Shown: positions 33,392 to 45,963, counted from the first letter of the stretch. The stretch: 64,000 bases of DNA from Cordylochernes scorpioides (GCA_030710605.1 CP092870.1:19134684-19198683), one strand, 5' to 3'. Translations and numbers: made by a program. Notes: generated by a model from the letters alone, not told the origin.

Positions 33392-33818
33392 ACAAAGCAA
33401 TAACGCGCCATCTATATAATACAAATGAAAACACCAAAACGCGAATGTTTCTTTTCACAAATAAATCAAACTTCTACTGTCCTTACTGCGATGAAAAAAT
33501 ATTGGGAGGGCTTGGCTCATCAGAGGTGAACCCTCACAGCGGTTTCGCCAATTTAATCTACCAAACCGCTTCTTTAGATCTCCAATACTGTATTAGATAT
33601 GTATTGTGCAGCATATAAAAGCAGAATCATTCAATACAGTATTGGATCTATAAATAAGCGGTCTGGTAGATTAAATTAGCGAAACCTTTGGGAGGGTTCA
33701 CCACTGATGAGTCAAGTCCTCTCAATATAATTCTTTCATCGCAGTAAGGACAGTAGTAGTTTGATTCATTTGTGAAAAGAAACATTCGCGTCTTGGTGTT
33801 TTCATTTGTAGAGGACGT
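33392..33818. repeat. Foldback family 'D', full palindrome
   Basis: Two ~190-bp inverted arms meet near 33,605. Each arm contains GCGAATGTTTCTTTTCAC, CTGTCCTTACTGCGATG and the CTCATCAG...GGTTTCGCC segment. Confidence 0.8.
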
Positions 33819-34062
33819 AAATATTGCCTCCAGTTGATTTTACCGGCATTGGACCGCAAATATATGTGTGATTGAGCTCCAAGGTTTGTTTTGATCTAAG
33901 TTAGCTAGATTTTTAAGTGGTTCTTCACTGGATTTAGCTATATAACAATCAACGCATATATCTTTGTCTCTAGATAAAATCTCTATGGTATATTACCAGC
34001 TCATCCTGCGCCATTTTTCAATGGTGTCACTGTCAATATAGCATAATCGCTGATCTCACGTT

Positions 34063-34469
34063 TTAAGGCATTGTTCTGAAATCGACTCCTTTCATTACTA
34101 AATATTTTTCTTCAACACACATACTATCGCTGGAATTTAGGGTCTTACCTTTAACAATGTAGAGGCCATTTATATGTATCGCTTCCTTGATTATAATCCT
34201 GTTTTCTGTGTTGAAAATGCGAGCTTCTACATTACTGAAGGTCACACGATTACCGTTCTCATCTATCTTGGTGACTGACAAAAGATTCCTTCGCACATTT
34301 GGGATATAGAGACATTGTTTGACTTGATATCTATGTTTACATTATGGATGGAGGTCTTGAGAACCATAGGTCCGTAACCTTTGACTTCAGTTACCCTACT
34401 CGTAGTCATGATAGGATCAGATAACACTTCCTGAAATTTCACGAACCAGTCTTCGTTTTTTATATACAT
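34063..34469 (-). pseudogene. Copia protease end / gag-pre-integrase domain
   Basis: NLLSVTKIDENGNRVTF and INGLYIVKG are the signature of the Copia GAG-pre-integrase region. The segment upstream (VKGYGPMVLKTSIHNV) fits the sequence just after the protease. Two overlapping frames indicate a shift near 34,280. Confidence 0.75.
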
Positions 34470-34697
34470 AATTGATTTCGGCGCTGTCCAATAGACATGA
34501 ATTATCGGCGCTTGTTAGATTGAGTGCAGCCAAAAAGGTATCTAATATGTTTACCTTCCTTTCTGCTAGGGATTATCGCCGATGCGGTTCCTCGTAGTCA
34601 GATGATTGCTTTGTGGCCATTCTTTTTCCATCTGTATCATTTTTTCGGCTGTTAGTTCTTTATGCTTGTTCACCTGTAGCATCTCCATGGTAATATC

Positions 34698-34889
34698 TTA
34701 TTTTCTGGTTGTTTTCCTCTCATGTTCCGTTAGCAGGACTTGCTTTAATTTGGATGACGTAAACTCATCAGCCGTCATATTTCCGAAGTTCATTATTATA
34801 CCGTCGTTGCAGTCCGATAGTCCACAGAACATAGAATAGGTCAAATATTCATATTTTACTTCACATCCCGTTCCTCTTATGATGAGCAC
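34698..34889 (-). pseudogene. Copia Gag fragment
   Basis: YSMFCGLSDCNDGIIMNFGN, then LKQVLLTEHERK resembles the Copia Gag helical domain (LLxxLPxxYD...LL-x-E-x-R). Short and divergent. Confidence 0.55.
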
Positions 34890-35925
34890 TGGAGGTCTTC
34901 AGTCCTGATAGGAAATCTATCATGTTCTCCTTGTCTATGAGCTTAATATTGACGAATTGCCTGCTGAGTTAGAAAATTCGCGCCCTTGAATTTGGTTAGA
35001 AGATCTGTTCTAGCATCTCCACACTTATCTTGTATTTGTTGCTCTGCGGAAATGGATATAACAATCGTTGTCAAAGCCTTTTCATGTTTAATCTTATCTC
35101 ATTTTCTTTTATCATCATCAAGCATGGATCTTCTCTTCGTGTTATTCACACATTCCCATAATCCATTTTTCAATCAGGAGCATCTTCATTTTGAAATTTA
35201 ATAATTGGTAATTGTGTGTTTCGGGTGAGCATGCTCTTGGGAATATAACACGATGTTGGATCAGTTATTCACTTAATTTTATTAATTCAATCGTTAACCA
35301 CGCTCTGCTGCCATTTTGTAGGACTACATTAGAAATGATGATAAAGTGAGTGAATATATTGCCATGTGGAAAATTAGGGAAGACCAACTTCGGGATGAGA
35401 CAACAATTTATTTCAGGCAAGAACAAACTATGAGTGATAAACAAAATATATGCAAAAAATGAAAATGTACAGAGTATAGCAAAATATAAACATAAAAAAT
35501 AATACTCTGCTAATAAAATAATAAATACTTTGTTACAATATATTTATTTACTTACATGCTAGAAATTATAAAAAAAATATAAAACATCTCCGCAGAAGGC
35601 AGTATTCTATATACAGTTACGAGCGTCATTCTTCATCAGTCATCTCTGTCATCGTTTGCTTTTTTTTTTTGGAATGGAGCCCTCCTATTGGTCGGCTACG
35701 ATCACGCCACCTTTGCCCCCCCCCCCCCCCTCCACTCGCTTTTTCGTTTTTGTAACCATTGTGTTGGAGCGGGTCGCTCCTTAAATAAATGCATATATTA
35801 GTCAATAACCAAATGGAATCCTCTCTTTCTTTTTCCCAGTAAGAGACGCCTACGGAAGCCAACAGTACATAGACAGATAAAGCACATAGGCTATAGTTAT
35901 TAACTAACATATGCATTCATATAAG

Positions 35926-36012
35926 GCGCCAATTTATAATTGTAACGAATAGTATTTGAATCAAAACATTCAATCGGGTAAAACACGGGCGTTGCCCGGG
36001 TCATTCGGCTAG
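35926..36012 (+). mobile_element. Helitron-like 3' terminus (copy 1)
   Basis: Shares GGCGCCAATTTATAATTGTA with 51,333-51,420. Ends with a GC hairpin CGGGCGTTGCCCG, seven bases and CTAG followed by T: the hairpin-plus-CTRR end and A/T target of Helitrons. The 5' end was not located. Confidence 0.6.
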
Positions 36013-36179
36013 TATAAAAGATAGGCAAGTAGAAGCAAAATAAAATGGCTGTTGCCGGCGGCTAAAGCCCATTGGTCAGTTCTTGCTACAGCGCCGTCAA
36101 GTGGCGCCGGTTGCAACTTCCCCACACACGCTTCTTTCTTCTATATCACTTCGCTCTTATAAAGGAACAATATATATTA

Positions 36180-36577
36180 ATACAAAGCAATAACGCGCCA
36201 TCTAAATAAAACGAATGAATAAATTAAGACGCGAATGTTTCTTTTCACAAATAATTCAAACTTCTATTGTCCTTACTGCGATGAAAAAATATTGGAAGGG
36301 CTTGGCTCATCAGTGAACTCTCCCAGCGGTTTTTTTTAATGTACCAGACCGCTTCTTTAAAGCTCCAATACTGTATTGGATCATTCTGCTTTTATATGCT
36401 GCACAATACATATCCAATACAGTATTAGAGCTCTAAAGAAGCGGTCTGGTAGATTGAGAATTGGCGAAACCGCAGGAAGGGTTCATCACTGATGAGCCAA
36501 GCCCTCCCAATATTTTTTCATCGCAGTAACGACAGTAGAAGTTTGATTTATTCGTGAAAAGAAACATTCGCGTCTTA
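36180..36577. repeat. Foldback family 'D', full palindrome
   Basis: Same arms as 33,392-33,818, meeting near 36,400. Other partial copies: 37,430-37,665, 40,805-40,905, 57,590-58,045 and 62,165-62,340. Confidence 0.8.
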
Positions 36578-37698
36578 AAAATATATATACAATATATCTT
36601 TAGGAAATTTACAAGAATTCAACTGTTCTCATAGGGAATTATCTTATATTAAAGGAATATAGAACCTTTAATGAGCTACAGGAATTTACTTTGCTCATAC
36701 GGTAGTAAAATATTAATTATTTTATGTACAGATAAACAATTTTGATGATTATACTATGTGGAATCCTTCATTGTCTCTCTGGTATTTTATAAATTTTAAT
36801 TTGATTTGCATTAAAAAATAAATTGCCTTTTCATTTTGAGATTGTCTTTCCTAATTTTATATATATATGATATATAATAATATAATAACTTCTCTTAAAA
36901 ATAAAGCTGTTATTGAATTTACAGACATTATAATGTAGTCAAAATAAATTATCTTTAAAAGGAGTGAATAGCGAAATTACACAAATTAAATTGTGTTAAT
37001 AATGGATATATTTATCTTAAAAGAGTAGAATCCTTAGTAAATTTACAAAATTGAATTTGTACTAAAATTCTCTATTTAATATCAATTAATTACATACTAT
37101 TTATTTCTAGAATTATTTGCATAATTTTCGACACCCACACAGATATAGTGATTTTACCTCCTATTTAGAGAAAAATATATTTTCCATAAAACATAGCATA
37201 TATAATAATGGTTCACAAAACATTCACGATTCTACAATTCAAAAGTCATTCAAAGGATTCTATGACAAATATTAGTTATTTAGAAATCAAATTCAGCTCT
37301 TTTAAACACTTGAAATTATTAGGTATTAAACAAAAGTTTAGAAATCTCCGCAAACTAGTGGACTCAGGTCGGAGACAAATTTACAACACCAGCTTTGGCA
37401 AATTGATAAGTATAAGGCTATTAAGTGCCATCTACAATATGTATATATGGAAGCACCACCCTTCCACTCTTCATTGCCGCATATATAAGTATACTCGACC
37501 AATTCAATATTAGAGCTCTAAGATGCGGTCTGATAGATTAAATTGGTGAAACCGCTGGGAGGGTAAACCACTGATGAGCAAAACCCTCCAAATTTTATCC
37601 ATCGCAGTAAGGACAGTAGAAGTTTGTTTTATGTTTGAAAAGAAATGTTCGTTTTTTAGTGCTTCCATTTCTCATAAATTGAGAAGTGCCCACCTGGA

Positions 37699-37730
37699 GA
37701 CCATGGTTTCAGGCTAATGGCTCTCGTCAG
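37699..37730 (-). ncRNA. Eroded hammerhead motif (repeat B)
   Basis: CTGACGA and GAAA boxes with a palindromic stem III ACCATGGT and a C after it. Stem II (GAGC/GCCT) has lost a pair and has one wobble, so it is probably weak or inactive. Confidence 0.45.
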
Positions 37731-38559
37731 TTCAATCTCTATTTTGGCCATTTGGCCACTTTACCGGTTAAATTCCTATCTGGCAGATTGTGAATATTAA
37801 ATTTAATCTCCTGTGGGTATCTTGAAATCAAAACCCTACTTGGTCTAACCAAAATTGCATCACTTTTTTTGGGCCTTTGGAGGTACTACAAGTAATGAAT
37901 AGAATATTGAAAAAATATCGTTGCATTTTTTTTTTGTCTGTGGAAATACAAATATTTATAAAATTTGAACTAATTTTTGTTCTCATTATAAATATATATT
38001 AAATAAGCATAAGCATTAAATAGCATTTTGGTTGTTTGTTGGTGATTCCCTATTTTAACACACCCCCTCCTTCCCCTTGGGGTTTTGTGCATGTCAGAAT
38101 TACTTTAAAGTGTTTTAAAAATTAATATCCCTAGTACACGTGGTACAGGCCATTATAATCATGGTGGATAGAAGTTGGCGACTGCTTTTACTGTAAGTGC
38201 ACCACATGTCTACATATGTGAAAAGCAGTTCGACTTTGCACTTACAAATGTGATAGAGCCCCGTTTAGTTACTTGCACTCGCTGGTGGGGTTGGACTTTT
38301 GTTAGAATCGGGGGCCATTGGAAAATTTATCTACTTTAAAGTCTATCGATTATATCATAATATTTATATAATTATATTTCTATTTCAATCAAATTTCTCC
38401 TAATTCTGTTTCCAGGAGCCTGAGGGATCTCTGTGTCTCTAAATCGGCTGCAGATTTATATAAAAAAGTTACAAATAACTGTTTTTAATCGCAAAAGAAA
38501 GACTGTAAATTAAAATGCTCGAATGATAAATCAATATAAAACATTCTGTGCCTCTCTCT

Positions 38560-38825
38560 CAGCGGCAAAGCTTGCCATCTACGTTTTCTTCGTAGATCGC
38601 GAAATGCGTGGTATCGCTGGGGGCCCATTGGCGATCTTCCATCAAACTCTGCAGCGGTGGCAGAGGCGCCATGTACATAGTTGTATTTTTTAATCATTTT
38701 TAAAATCATTTTTTTATTATAACCATCATCCTCATTATAAATTTTTCATTTTCTCATAATTAGTGCGGACTGTGCACCTTACATGTATTGACAAGATGTC
38801 AATAAAAATATGTTAATTGTCTCTC
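38560..38825 (+). repeat. SINE-like repeat, second copy
   Basis: The core (TACGTTTTCTTCGTAGATCG through CTCTGCAGCGGTGGCAGAGG) and the tail TATTGACAAGATGTCAATAAAA match 32,690-32,978, with an extra AT-rich insert between core and tail. Confidence 0.6.
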
Positions 38826-39144
38826 TCTCTCTTTATGAGACTACATTAATAATGAACCTGAAGGGTTGCTGAATTCCTCATATATATATATTTAGAGAAA
38901 ATATATTTTGCGAAGTTTAATATCTCTTACTAATTTTTTACATATCAATTTACAATAGAAATAGATTGAGAAAAATCATCTCCTGATCTTTTAATATTTA
39001 GCTGCACCATCAGGAGATGCCTTTTTCTTAATTTATCTACCTGATCCCAGTATAATTTCACTTTTGTGACAGTTTTCAACAAAGAATATAAATAGAGTCA
39101 AATATATTAGAAAGACGTATATAGTCTCACACACCTACTTTATT

Positions 39145-39245
39145 ATTTAGCGTGAAGATAGAAGCTGCCTGGTTGGAATTCATATTTCTTAAAATTAAAG
39201 ATACTCCGGCCAGTAAATAGTTTTATTTAAAATATCTTTAAAATT
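39145..39245 (+). repeat. Short dispersed repeat 'G'
   Basis: GAAGCTGCCTGGTTGGAATTCATATTTCT, also at 14,297-14,335, 57,070-57,110 and (-) 32,556-32,582, usually followed by a GGCCAGT box. It is part of the PLE-type hammerhead repeat ends. Confidence 0.5.
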
Positions 39246-39249
39246 AGCT

Positions 39250-40800
39250 TTATTAATGTAAAACGTACAAGGTTTTGAAAGAAATGGACGTTGTTCTAGA
39301 CCCGTTCGTTGAATGGGCCAGTTGTTTGGTTGCCTTATTGGTTAGAAATTCTCTCGAAGCTGTTGTTATGTTGAATACAATTCGTGTGACATCAAATGAC
39401 TGAATCCGCGTGTGTAGGACAAGCCGGTCGTCGACCCAAGAGTCTCGGAAGACCAAGAGGTGAGTACACACAATCATTGAAACTTCCCATCTTGTTCAGT
39501 ATTAGAATTTTGTATCTTTAAAAACCCATAGTTTCTACTTATAAGATATTATTGAGATGATTACAAAATAATATTATATTTTTTAATAACCGAATTCAAC
39601 AGTTCAGCCTGAAAAGGTAACAATATTCATCTGAAGAAATGAACCATGCCTCGAAGCAATTTTTAAAAATCCACTTTCTATGTATTAATTCCTATTTGTC
39701 TGTATATATGCGCGCGATCTGTGAACCTGTACATTACCTTTAGGGGGTTTCTAACATGAAATTATTTATCTTATACAAACAAATACTGAAAAATACCAGA
39801 AATAAAACAAACACACATTATTTACATCATGATTTTGTTTGATACACATTTTCTCTCCTGCGGAATAGAAATTCTGAAACATCATAGAGCGATATTAAAC
39901 AGTAGGAAATCTCAAATCTCCTTCTCTTCGATTCCTCCCATGATCACACTATAACATTTTCTATTCATGATAAAATTGTGAAAACGTTTTAAAATACAAA
40001 AATACTTTATCTCAATGAGTTTATTTTTATTTTAAATGTTTTTATTAAACCCGTTGAAGAGAGATTATCGTTTGAAAGCTAGCATTTTAAAATAAAAAGA
40101 AACTCATTGTGGTAAAATATTTTTTGTATTTTTAAACTATCACCTTTTACTCGCTAAAAAGCTAAATCTGCGGGTTAAAGTTAATAAAATAAACTTATTA
40201 GAAAATAACATTTTTATCTTCATTATTTAATGTTCTTAATTTCTAAATGTGAGTGTCGACTGAAATCTGCGTATATGGAAGTCCGAGCGGCTACATACTG
40301 TGCAAAAAGCTATATAGACAGCCTTCCAGATTTTAATTTCAAAATGAGGCAAAGAGCAAGGCTGAGGAGTACTGTTTTGGTTTCTTTAAAAAATCAGGAT
40401 GCGAAGATGAACAATTAATTATATTTATTTTAAGAGAGGGAACTTCCTAACTTATGGCCTATCTATCAACTATATATTTACTGCCTAACTCGAGTTGTCT
40501 CTGTATAAAACATAAACAATCATGATGATAACCTTTCTTTTATATTCTATGAATTATTTACAGATTACATCACAGAGTACTATAAGGAGACACCTCTGGC
40601 TGAATTGAGAATTAAATTAATCTTGACATTGTAGTAATGGATTGATTTCTTACCCTAATTCAATTTTGGAGCTTCTAGGCACAAACCTTTTCCTAATTTA
40701 CCACAGAGGATTTAGAGAGACTAGCTAGACCAATTGTAGATTATTCAAATTAAACACTATAGAGAATGTTGTGTGTATAGGAAATTTGAACTATTTTTTT
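39250..40800. other. AT-rich intergenic; no gene recognised
   Basis: Small ORFs at 39,253-39,477 (-) and 40,230-40,418 (+) show no family signature and no splice context I can defend. Confidence 0.4.
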
Positions 40801-41254
40801 TTTACGCGGATGTTTCTTTTAAAAATAAATCAATTTTCTACTGTCCTTACTACAATGATAAAATAATGGGAGGGCCTGTTTCATCAGTGGCGAACCCTCC
40901 CATTATGTTATAATTGTAACACAACAAGATCGATCTTTATTTAGTCATATAAACGACGATACAGTTTTAAGTGTTAGTAAGGGAGGGGGTACATTCAAAA
41001 TCTTTTCTTATGAAGAATTTGTAATTGTAGTAAGGGGGGGGGGGGTAGTAGAAATAGATTTATTTTTAAAATAATCATACACTTCAAAAATAGTTAAAAT
41101 TCATTATAAAAGATATCGCGTTAATACATCGTATAAATGCTATGTGTGATTAGATTTTCTATTTAACTTTAAAGTCTCATATATCATCATCATAGACCTA
41201 AAATACCTTATGTAAATTTAAATTCAAAGATTTTTAATTGTGATTCCATAGACT

Positions 41255-41600
41255 TTTATTTATTACCAGTTGCAAACAAGACACGTTATATCCGATCTGG
41301 ATAATCATGGATTACAATAATTCATATTGTAGTAGAGTAGATAACAGAATTGTCAAAAGGAAAATAAACAATTAAGAAAAAAGACCATTAAATAAACATA
41401 TACATTAAACAAATAAGCAACAACATAAGCAGATAGAAGAAATCGCAAGGTAGTTATTTACAATATGTAAAGCAATGATGGAAGTTGATTTAATGAAGTT
41501 ATCTGTAATAATTAGTATCGTGGAGAGAGAAAGTTGATCAAGTTGAGCTATTTACAATGAGTTATATTCTAAAGTAACTTGATAGACATGATAATCCGAA
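41255..41600 (+). repeat. Dispersed repeat 'R', copy 2
   Basis: The longest + strand copy, extending beyond copy 1 through GATAGAAGAAATCGCAAGGTAG and TAATTAGTATCGTGGAGAG. Both tracts are also present in the - strand copy at 60,775. Confidence 0.75.
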
Positions 41601-42854
41601 TAATGTCTCGAGGTTTGGTCATCTTGAATTGTAATAAGCCTTGGCCTCATTTGAGCTGTGAGCGAGGGGACATAAAGAATTGATTTGTTTAAATAAAAGT
41701 CTTAATCAAATATAAATGACAGATCATTCAACACATGACTTATAAATCTTGATAGATATAGCTTTGCACACATCAACTGTAATTGTCTATTATATTGCTT
41801 AATTGTAGTTCTAATAACATTCTAAAATACCTGGTAAGGAGTAATCCTGATATGATTTTTTGAGATTATATTAGTTATTCAAAATTCTAAGATTGATTTA
41901 TTAACTCCTTATCCCCATGTCTTTACCTAATCAGATTGTTTGAAATTCAGTCCTGTGTTTAAAATTTATTGTAAACGAAGTATTCCATGCACCAATATCC
42001 AGCACCAGCCTGTTTTGAGCACCCTAATTTTTTCAAAATAAACGAAGTAATTATAAACGAATTAATTGAGTCAAACTTTTATAGTAAAAGAATCGGAAAC
42101 AAATCATGTTTTCTAGATGAATATTTTTCCCTGCCATATTAATGATATAAGTCATTTTCAATCATCTTATATATAATAAAACTAAATAAATAGTGTTTTG
42201 TACCTGCATTTTATGAGGTAACATATTTGTATCCACAAATACATTTTTTTTTGTATTATTTATTTCAGTTTCAAGCGCTATGTCCCCCTAGGGACACTTG
42301 CGCTGATATTCATGTATGTTTCTACAGTTGCCTATAAATATTTACAATAATTTTAAGTCGTAAAGAAGAAAGTCATAAGATATTAACAAGGAGAAAGAAA
42401 ATAAAAAAGGAAACATTGTCATCAAATATTTACAATGAAATTAGTTCACATTTCTAATCATTATATTAAAAGAGAAGGGCAAAAATATATATATAAAATA
42501 ATATTATTATTATAAATTATATACAAAATATATACATAATTATAAATGATAAATTTGAACCATCCTTAATTAAATTCTATATAAAAACATATATTTGATG
42601 AAATCTTTATTTATACCATTATTTCGATTGGCACCATGCTAACCTGAATCAATATGTACATTGACGTGCTAACAATTGAAATATTGATAAAAATGTATTT
42701 ATATAAAGATATATAACTTTTTATATTATACGACGTTGCTGTGTTAAGTATTCCGAGAGAATTTTCAAGCATAGAGTTTTAAATGTAATAAGAAAATAAT
42801 TTCTTCAATATAGTAGTACGAAGGTCTTCTGATCCAAAAGTTTTTCCTTTGAAT

Positions 42855-43350
42855 TTTATTTATTTATTTATTGTTACAAAAGCACGAAGTCCAAAGGACT
42901 ATTGTGCTGTGCTAGTATTATTTACATATATATGATTAATTATTTACACGATGGATTAGTAGTGTTTTGTAAATTATTGTACAAATAGTTCTAAACTTAA
43001 CAAAGTTCTCATAAGATAGAGTATATACACAAAGATAATTTGGTGATGTTTCAAAGTATCTACATACAATTTGATTAGTCAGAGGGCAAGTTAAAAGAAG
43101 ATGCTCTGGTGATTCAACATCTAAGCGGCATTCACATGTTGGATCATTGATAACATTCAGTTTTAATAGGAAAATTAAGAAGGGTCCTTTGTCTGTTAAG
43201 AATAAAGTAGTGAATTTATCAGAAGAAATGAAATTTGGGACAGCAATTGGAAAGAATTTCTTGAACAGTTCATTAGATTGAGAAAGATAAAATTTAAATT
43301 TTAGATCCAGATATAGACTGAATGACTTCTACCAAAGGTTGTTTCTACTC
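42855..43350 (-). pseudogene. LINE (I/Jockey-like) pol C-terminus and 3' end
   Basis: On the - strand, an open frame without ATG translates through LTDKGPFLIFLLKLNVIND and PTCECRLDVESPEHLLLTCP to a stop at 42,936. The C-x-C...H...C pattern is the usual C-terminal zinc-knuckle region after RNase H in R1/I/Jockey LINEs. A short 3' UTR then ends in (AATA)n at about 42,855-42,865, a typical LINE tail. The frame shifts near 43,340, and upstream is lost: a 5'-truncated LINE insertion. Confidence 0.75.
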
Positions 43351-43547
43351 GTGCCAACGTTCAGAGCGGCAATATTGTCAAATAAAATCAATAATAATCG
43401 AAACAGATTTGTCATATCTTTGAATTCAATTTAAATTTATATTAACATTATATTAAAATTTTAGAAATCAGTAACTTCAAATGTGCGCAACAAAAATGAT
43501 GTAGTACTTCCACTTTCCGGAGGTTGTCGAGTACTCGTGAAAATACA

Positions 43548-43690
43548 CTCATAGACAAAACTTGAGGAATTTGCACCTTTTAGCATATATATAGGGATTC
43601 AGACAATAACTCTTTAAGATATTATAGTAACCTTTAGTTAAGACACACGAGATAACTAAGTATAAACAAAATTATCTATATTTATTTTTA
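43548..43690 (+). repeat. MITE 'C' copy 4 (3' eroded)
   Basis: ACACTCATAGACAAAACTTG and TAGGGATTCAGACAATAAC, as in the other copies. The right terminus is not recognisable. Confidence 0.65.
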
Positions 43691-44291
43691 AAAAAAGGCA
43701 ATGAATGTATGGTACAAGTCGAGGGCTATACATTGATACTATGGCTTGGTGTCAGAATTGGCATTCAGTATTCTATTGAGTAATACATCTCTAATGGGTT
43801 TCTATACGGGCCAAAATATTTTCTTAAGAATATTTCGTGCATTCCAATTTTTCTAATTAGAGTCCAAACTGCTACTAATTCCCTATCTTATAGCTTCTTC
43901 TCAGTTTTTCTTGTCACAGTTATTTATCCTTCCATGTGACATTATTGAGCGTTAGAAACAACTCTCCCTTTCCTGGTTAGTTTATATAAGTGGTGTGTTG
44001 TATATATTCATTTGTCATCCTCATTCGTTCTACTACCTATCGAGATAGTCCTTCCTTTGAGGAAAGACATGTATTATTTTCCCCTAAAAATTCTGTTTTG
44101 TAGAAGGATTCATCTCATTTTCCTCTCTCTTTCTCCTCTCTCTCTTTTCCGCGGTGGGCACCACCAATGAAGACCTTGTATATATTCATAAATATATGTA
44201 TATTTATCAATTATTTATATCTATTTATTCATATATTTATCATTTTGAAAATAGAGCAATCCATAAATAAATCTTTAATTAAAAAGGCATA

Positions 44292-44415
44292 TGTGCTGAG
44301 AACATGTACGAGAGGATGTACGTATGTTTTCCCACGTGACGCAGCGGAGCGTGACCTTGCCTGCACGGGTGAGTCAGTTGTTGTTTTGAACTCTGTATGG
44401 ATGGACATTAAAACA
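44292..44415 (+). repeat. 5' LTR of Gypsy B
   Basis: 124 bp, TGTGCTGAGAACATG...ATTAAAACA. Very short for a Gypsy LTR. Confidence 0.93.
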
Positions 44416-44427
44416 TGGTGGCAGCGA
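44416..44427 (+). promoter_or_regulatory. Primer-binding site of Gypsy B
   Basis: TGGTGGCAGCGA directly follows the LTR. The first 11 bases are complementary to the CCA end plus acceptor of animal tRNA-Leu (TAG) as I remember it (CGCTGCCA-CCA). Confidence 0.65.
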
Positions 44428-44497
44428 TAACTGGATAAAATACGAACTCGTATATTGCAAAATATCGATTTTTGCGTACCTTGGAAGATAATTCAAC

Positions 44498-45958
44498 ATG
44501 GCTCAGATTCAACCTCCAGAAACTTTCGACTTCTCGACTCCCAACGAATGGCCCAAATGGAGGAAAAGATTCGAACGATACCTCGTGGTCAGTGGAATGA
44601 AGAAGAAAGAGGAGGCGGACAAGATCGATTTGTTCATGCACTTGATGGGCGACCGCGCGGATGATATATTCAGGACCTTCAAGTTCGAAAAGGAAGAAGA
44701 GGCAACGAAAATTGATTCCGTCCTCAAGGCGTTCGACAGCCACTTCTGTGTCAGAAAGAATATTATCTACGAACGTGCGAAATTTAATTCAAGAATCCAA
44801 GAGGATCGGGAGCCAGTGGACGAATTCATCACTTCATTGTACAAATTGGCTGATAGTTGCGAATTTGAGGGTCTTCATGAGCAGTTGATCCGTGACCGAA
44901 TAGTGGTTGGAGTGAGGGACAAAGCTTTATCTGAAAGAATGCAGTTGGACAGCGAACTGACTTTGGAAAAGGCGGTGAAAATGGTTCGACAGCAGGAAGC
45001 CGTTCGACAGCAGCAAGTCGACCTGCAGCGTCCCTCAACAAGCCAAAAGGTCAATCAGGTGAAGTTCAACTCGAAGAAACAATCACCGAAACAACAACAG
45101 CATTCGAGGAAGAAGGAGAAGTCAGCCAAAACAGGATCACGATGTCCAAAATGCGGAGGTTTCACCCACAGGGAAGGACAGGCTTGCCGTGCTGAAGGAC
45201 AAAGATGTAACCTATGTTCAAAAACTGGCCATTTTGCAAATTGCTGCCCAGATAAGCAGGCGAAGACTGCGGAAGTCAAAGCTGTTTCTGAACTTGATGA
45301 AGAAATTGGTTTTCTCCTGGAGGTCTCAGCTGTGGAGGATTCATCTAATATCGATGATGATGAAAGCGAGTGCAGGAGGCGATGGACAGCAGAAATCCAA
45401 GTGAACGGAAAACAGCTGAAGTTCAAGCTCGACTCCCAGGCGGATGTTACATGTGTTCCTCTGTGTCTCTTCAAGAAGATAATGGGACAGCAACGACTAG
45501 TGGAAAGTGATATCAACCTTAGAGCTGCTGAATTCTCCGAACTTCAGACTGTGGGTATGTTAATATCAACGCTGCGAAATGGCAATTATGAAATCAAGGA
45601 GAAGATTTATGTCATTCGTCGTTTGAGTGAACCTCTTCTGAGTCGCCGGGCATGTGAGCTCTTGAACCTGGCGAGGCGAATTGAAGTGGTTGCGACGAGA
45701 ATTAACCCGATCAAGGAATTCCCTGAAGTATTTGAAGGACTGGGACAGATCGGAAACCCTTACGAAATCAAATTGAAACCTGGAGCAAAACCATATGCTG
45801 TGCATACTCCTCGACGGGTACCAATACCTTTGATGGAAAAGCTCAAAACAAGATTGGACATCCCTGGAAAGGAGCTGCTCGACGCCGATGCATTATCCAG
45901 ACAACCACTTCTTACAACCGAGGGAGGTAAGACGAACGGCCAACCTCAGCGCATATAA
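44498..45958 (+). CDS. gag-pol: Gypsy B Gag-protease with RT/RNase H deletion fusion
   Basis: 486 codons. Residues 1-180 are a Gypsy-type Gag (FDFSTPNEWPKWRKRFERY, FNSRIQEDREPVDEFI). Two zinc knuckles lie near 210-250 (CPKCGGFTHREGQAC and CNLCSKTGHFANCC). The protease-like segment has DSQADVTCV in place of the usual DTGA box. The RT start then follows (EIKLKPGAKPYAVHTPRRVP) and jumps in frame, after KLKTRLD, to the end of RNase H (IPGKELLDADALSRQP). The whole catalytic RT and RNase H is therefore absent. The ORF closes at 45,958, a frame away from integrase. Gag could still supply particles; reverse transcription would have to come from another element. Confidence 0.9.
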   Translation: MAQIQPPETFDFSTPNEWPKWRKRFERYLVVSGMKKKEEADKIDLFMHLMGDRADDIFRTFKFEKEEEATKIDSVLKAFDSHFCVRKNIIYERAKFNSRIQEDREPVDEFITSLYKLADSCEFEGLHEQLIRDRIVVGVRDKALSERMQLDSELTLEKAVKMVRQQEAVRQQQVDLQRPSTSQKVNQVKFNSKKQSPKQQQHSRKKEKSAKTGSRCPKCGGFTHREGQACRAEGQRCNLCSKTGHFANCCPDKQAKTAEVKAVSELDEEIGFLLEVSAVEDSSNIDDDESECRRRWTAEIQVNGKQLKFKLDSQADVTCVPLCLFKKIMGQQRLVESDINLRAAEFSELQTVGMLISTLRNGNYEIKEKIYVIRRLSEPLLSRRACELLNLARRIEVVATRINPIKEFPEVFEGLGQIGNPYEIKLKPGAKPYAVHTPRRVPIPLMEKLKTRLDIPGKELLDADALSRQPLLTTEGGKTNGQPQRI

Positions 45959-45963
45959 ATGCA

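Larger units (their letters stand above)
28990..35280 (-). mobile_element. Decayed Copia (Ty1-like) retrotransposon, invaded by other elements
   Basis: Fragments in Copia order on the - strand: Gag near 34,700-34,890, the gag-pre-integrase/protease region at 34,063-34,469, integrase at 30,166-30,408, RT at 29,538-29,756 and 29,002-29,388. The 30,410-33,830 interval is occupied by later insertions. No LTRs were identified. Stops and shifts throughout. Confidence 0.7.

Noticed and set aside
40981-41060. Poly-G tracts as a regulatory or G-quadruplex site
   Set aside because: Homopolymer runs in low-complexity DNA with nothing nearby to regulate.
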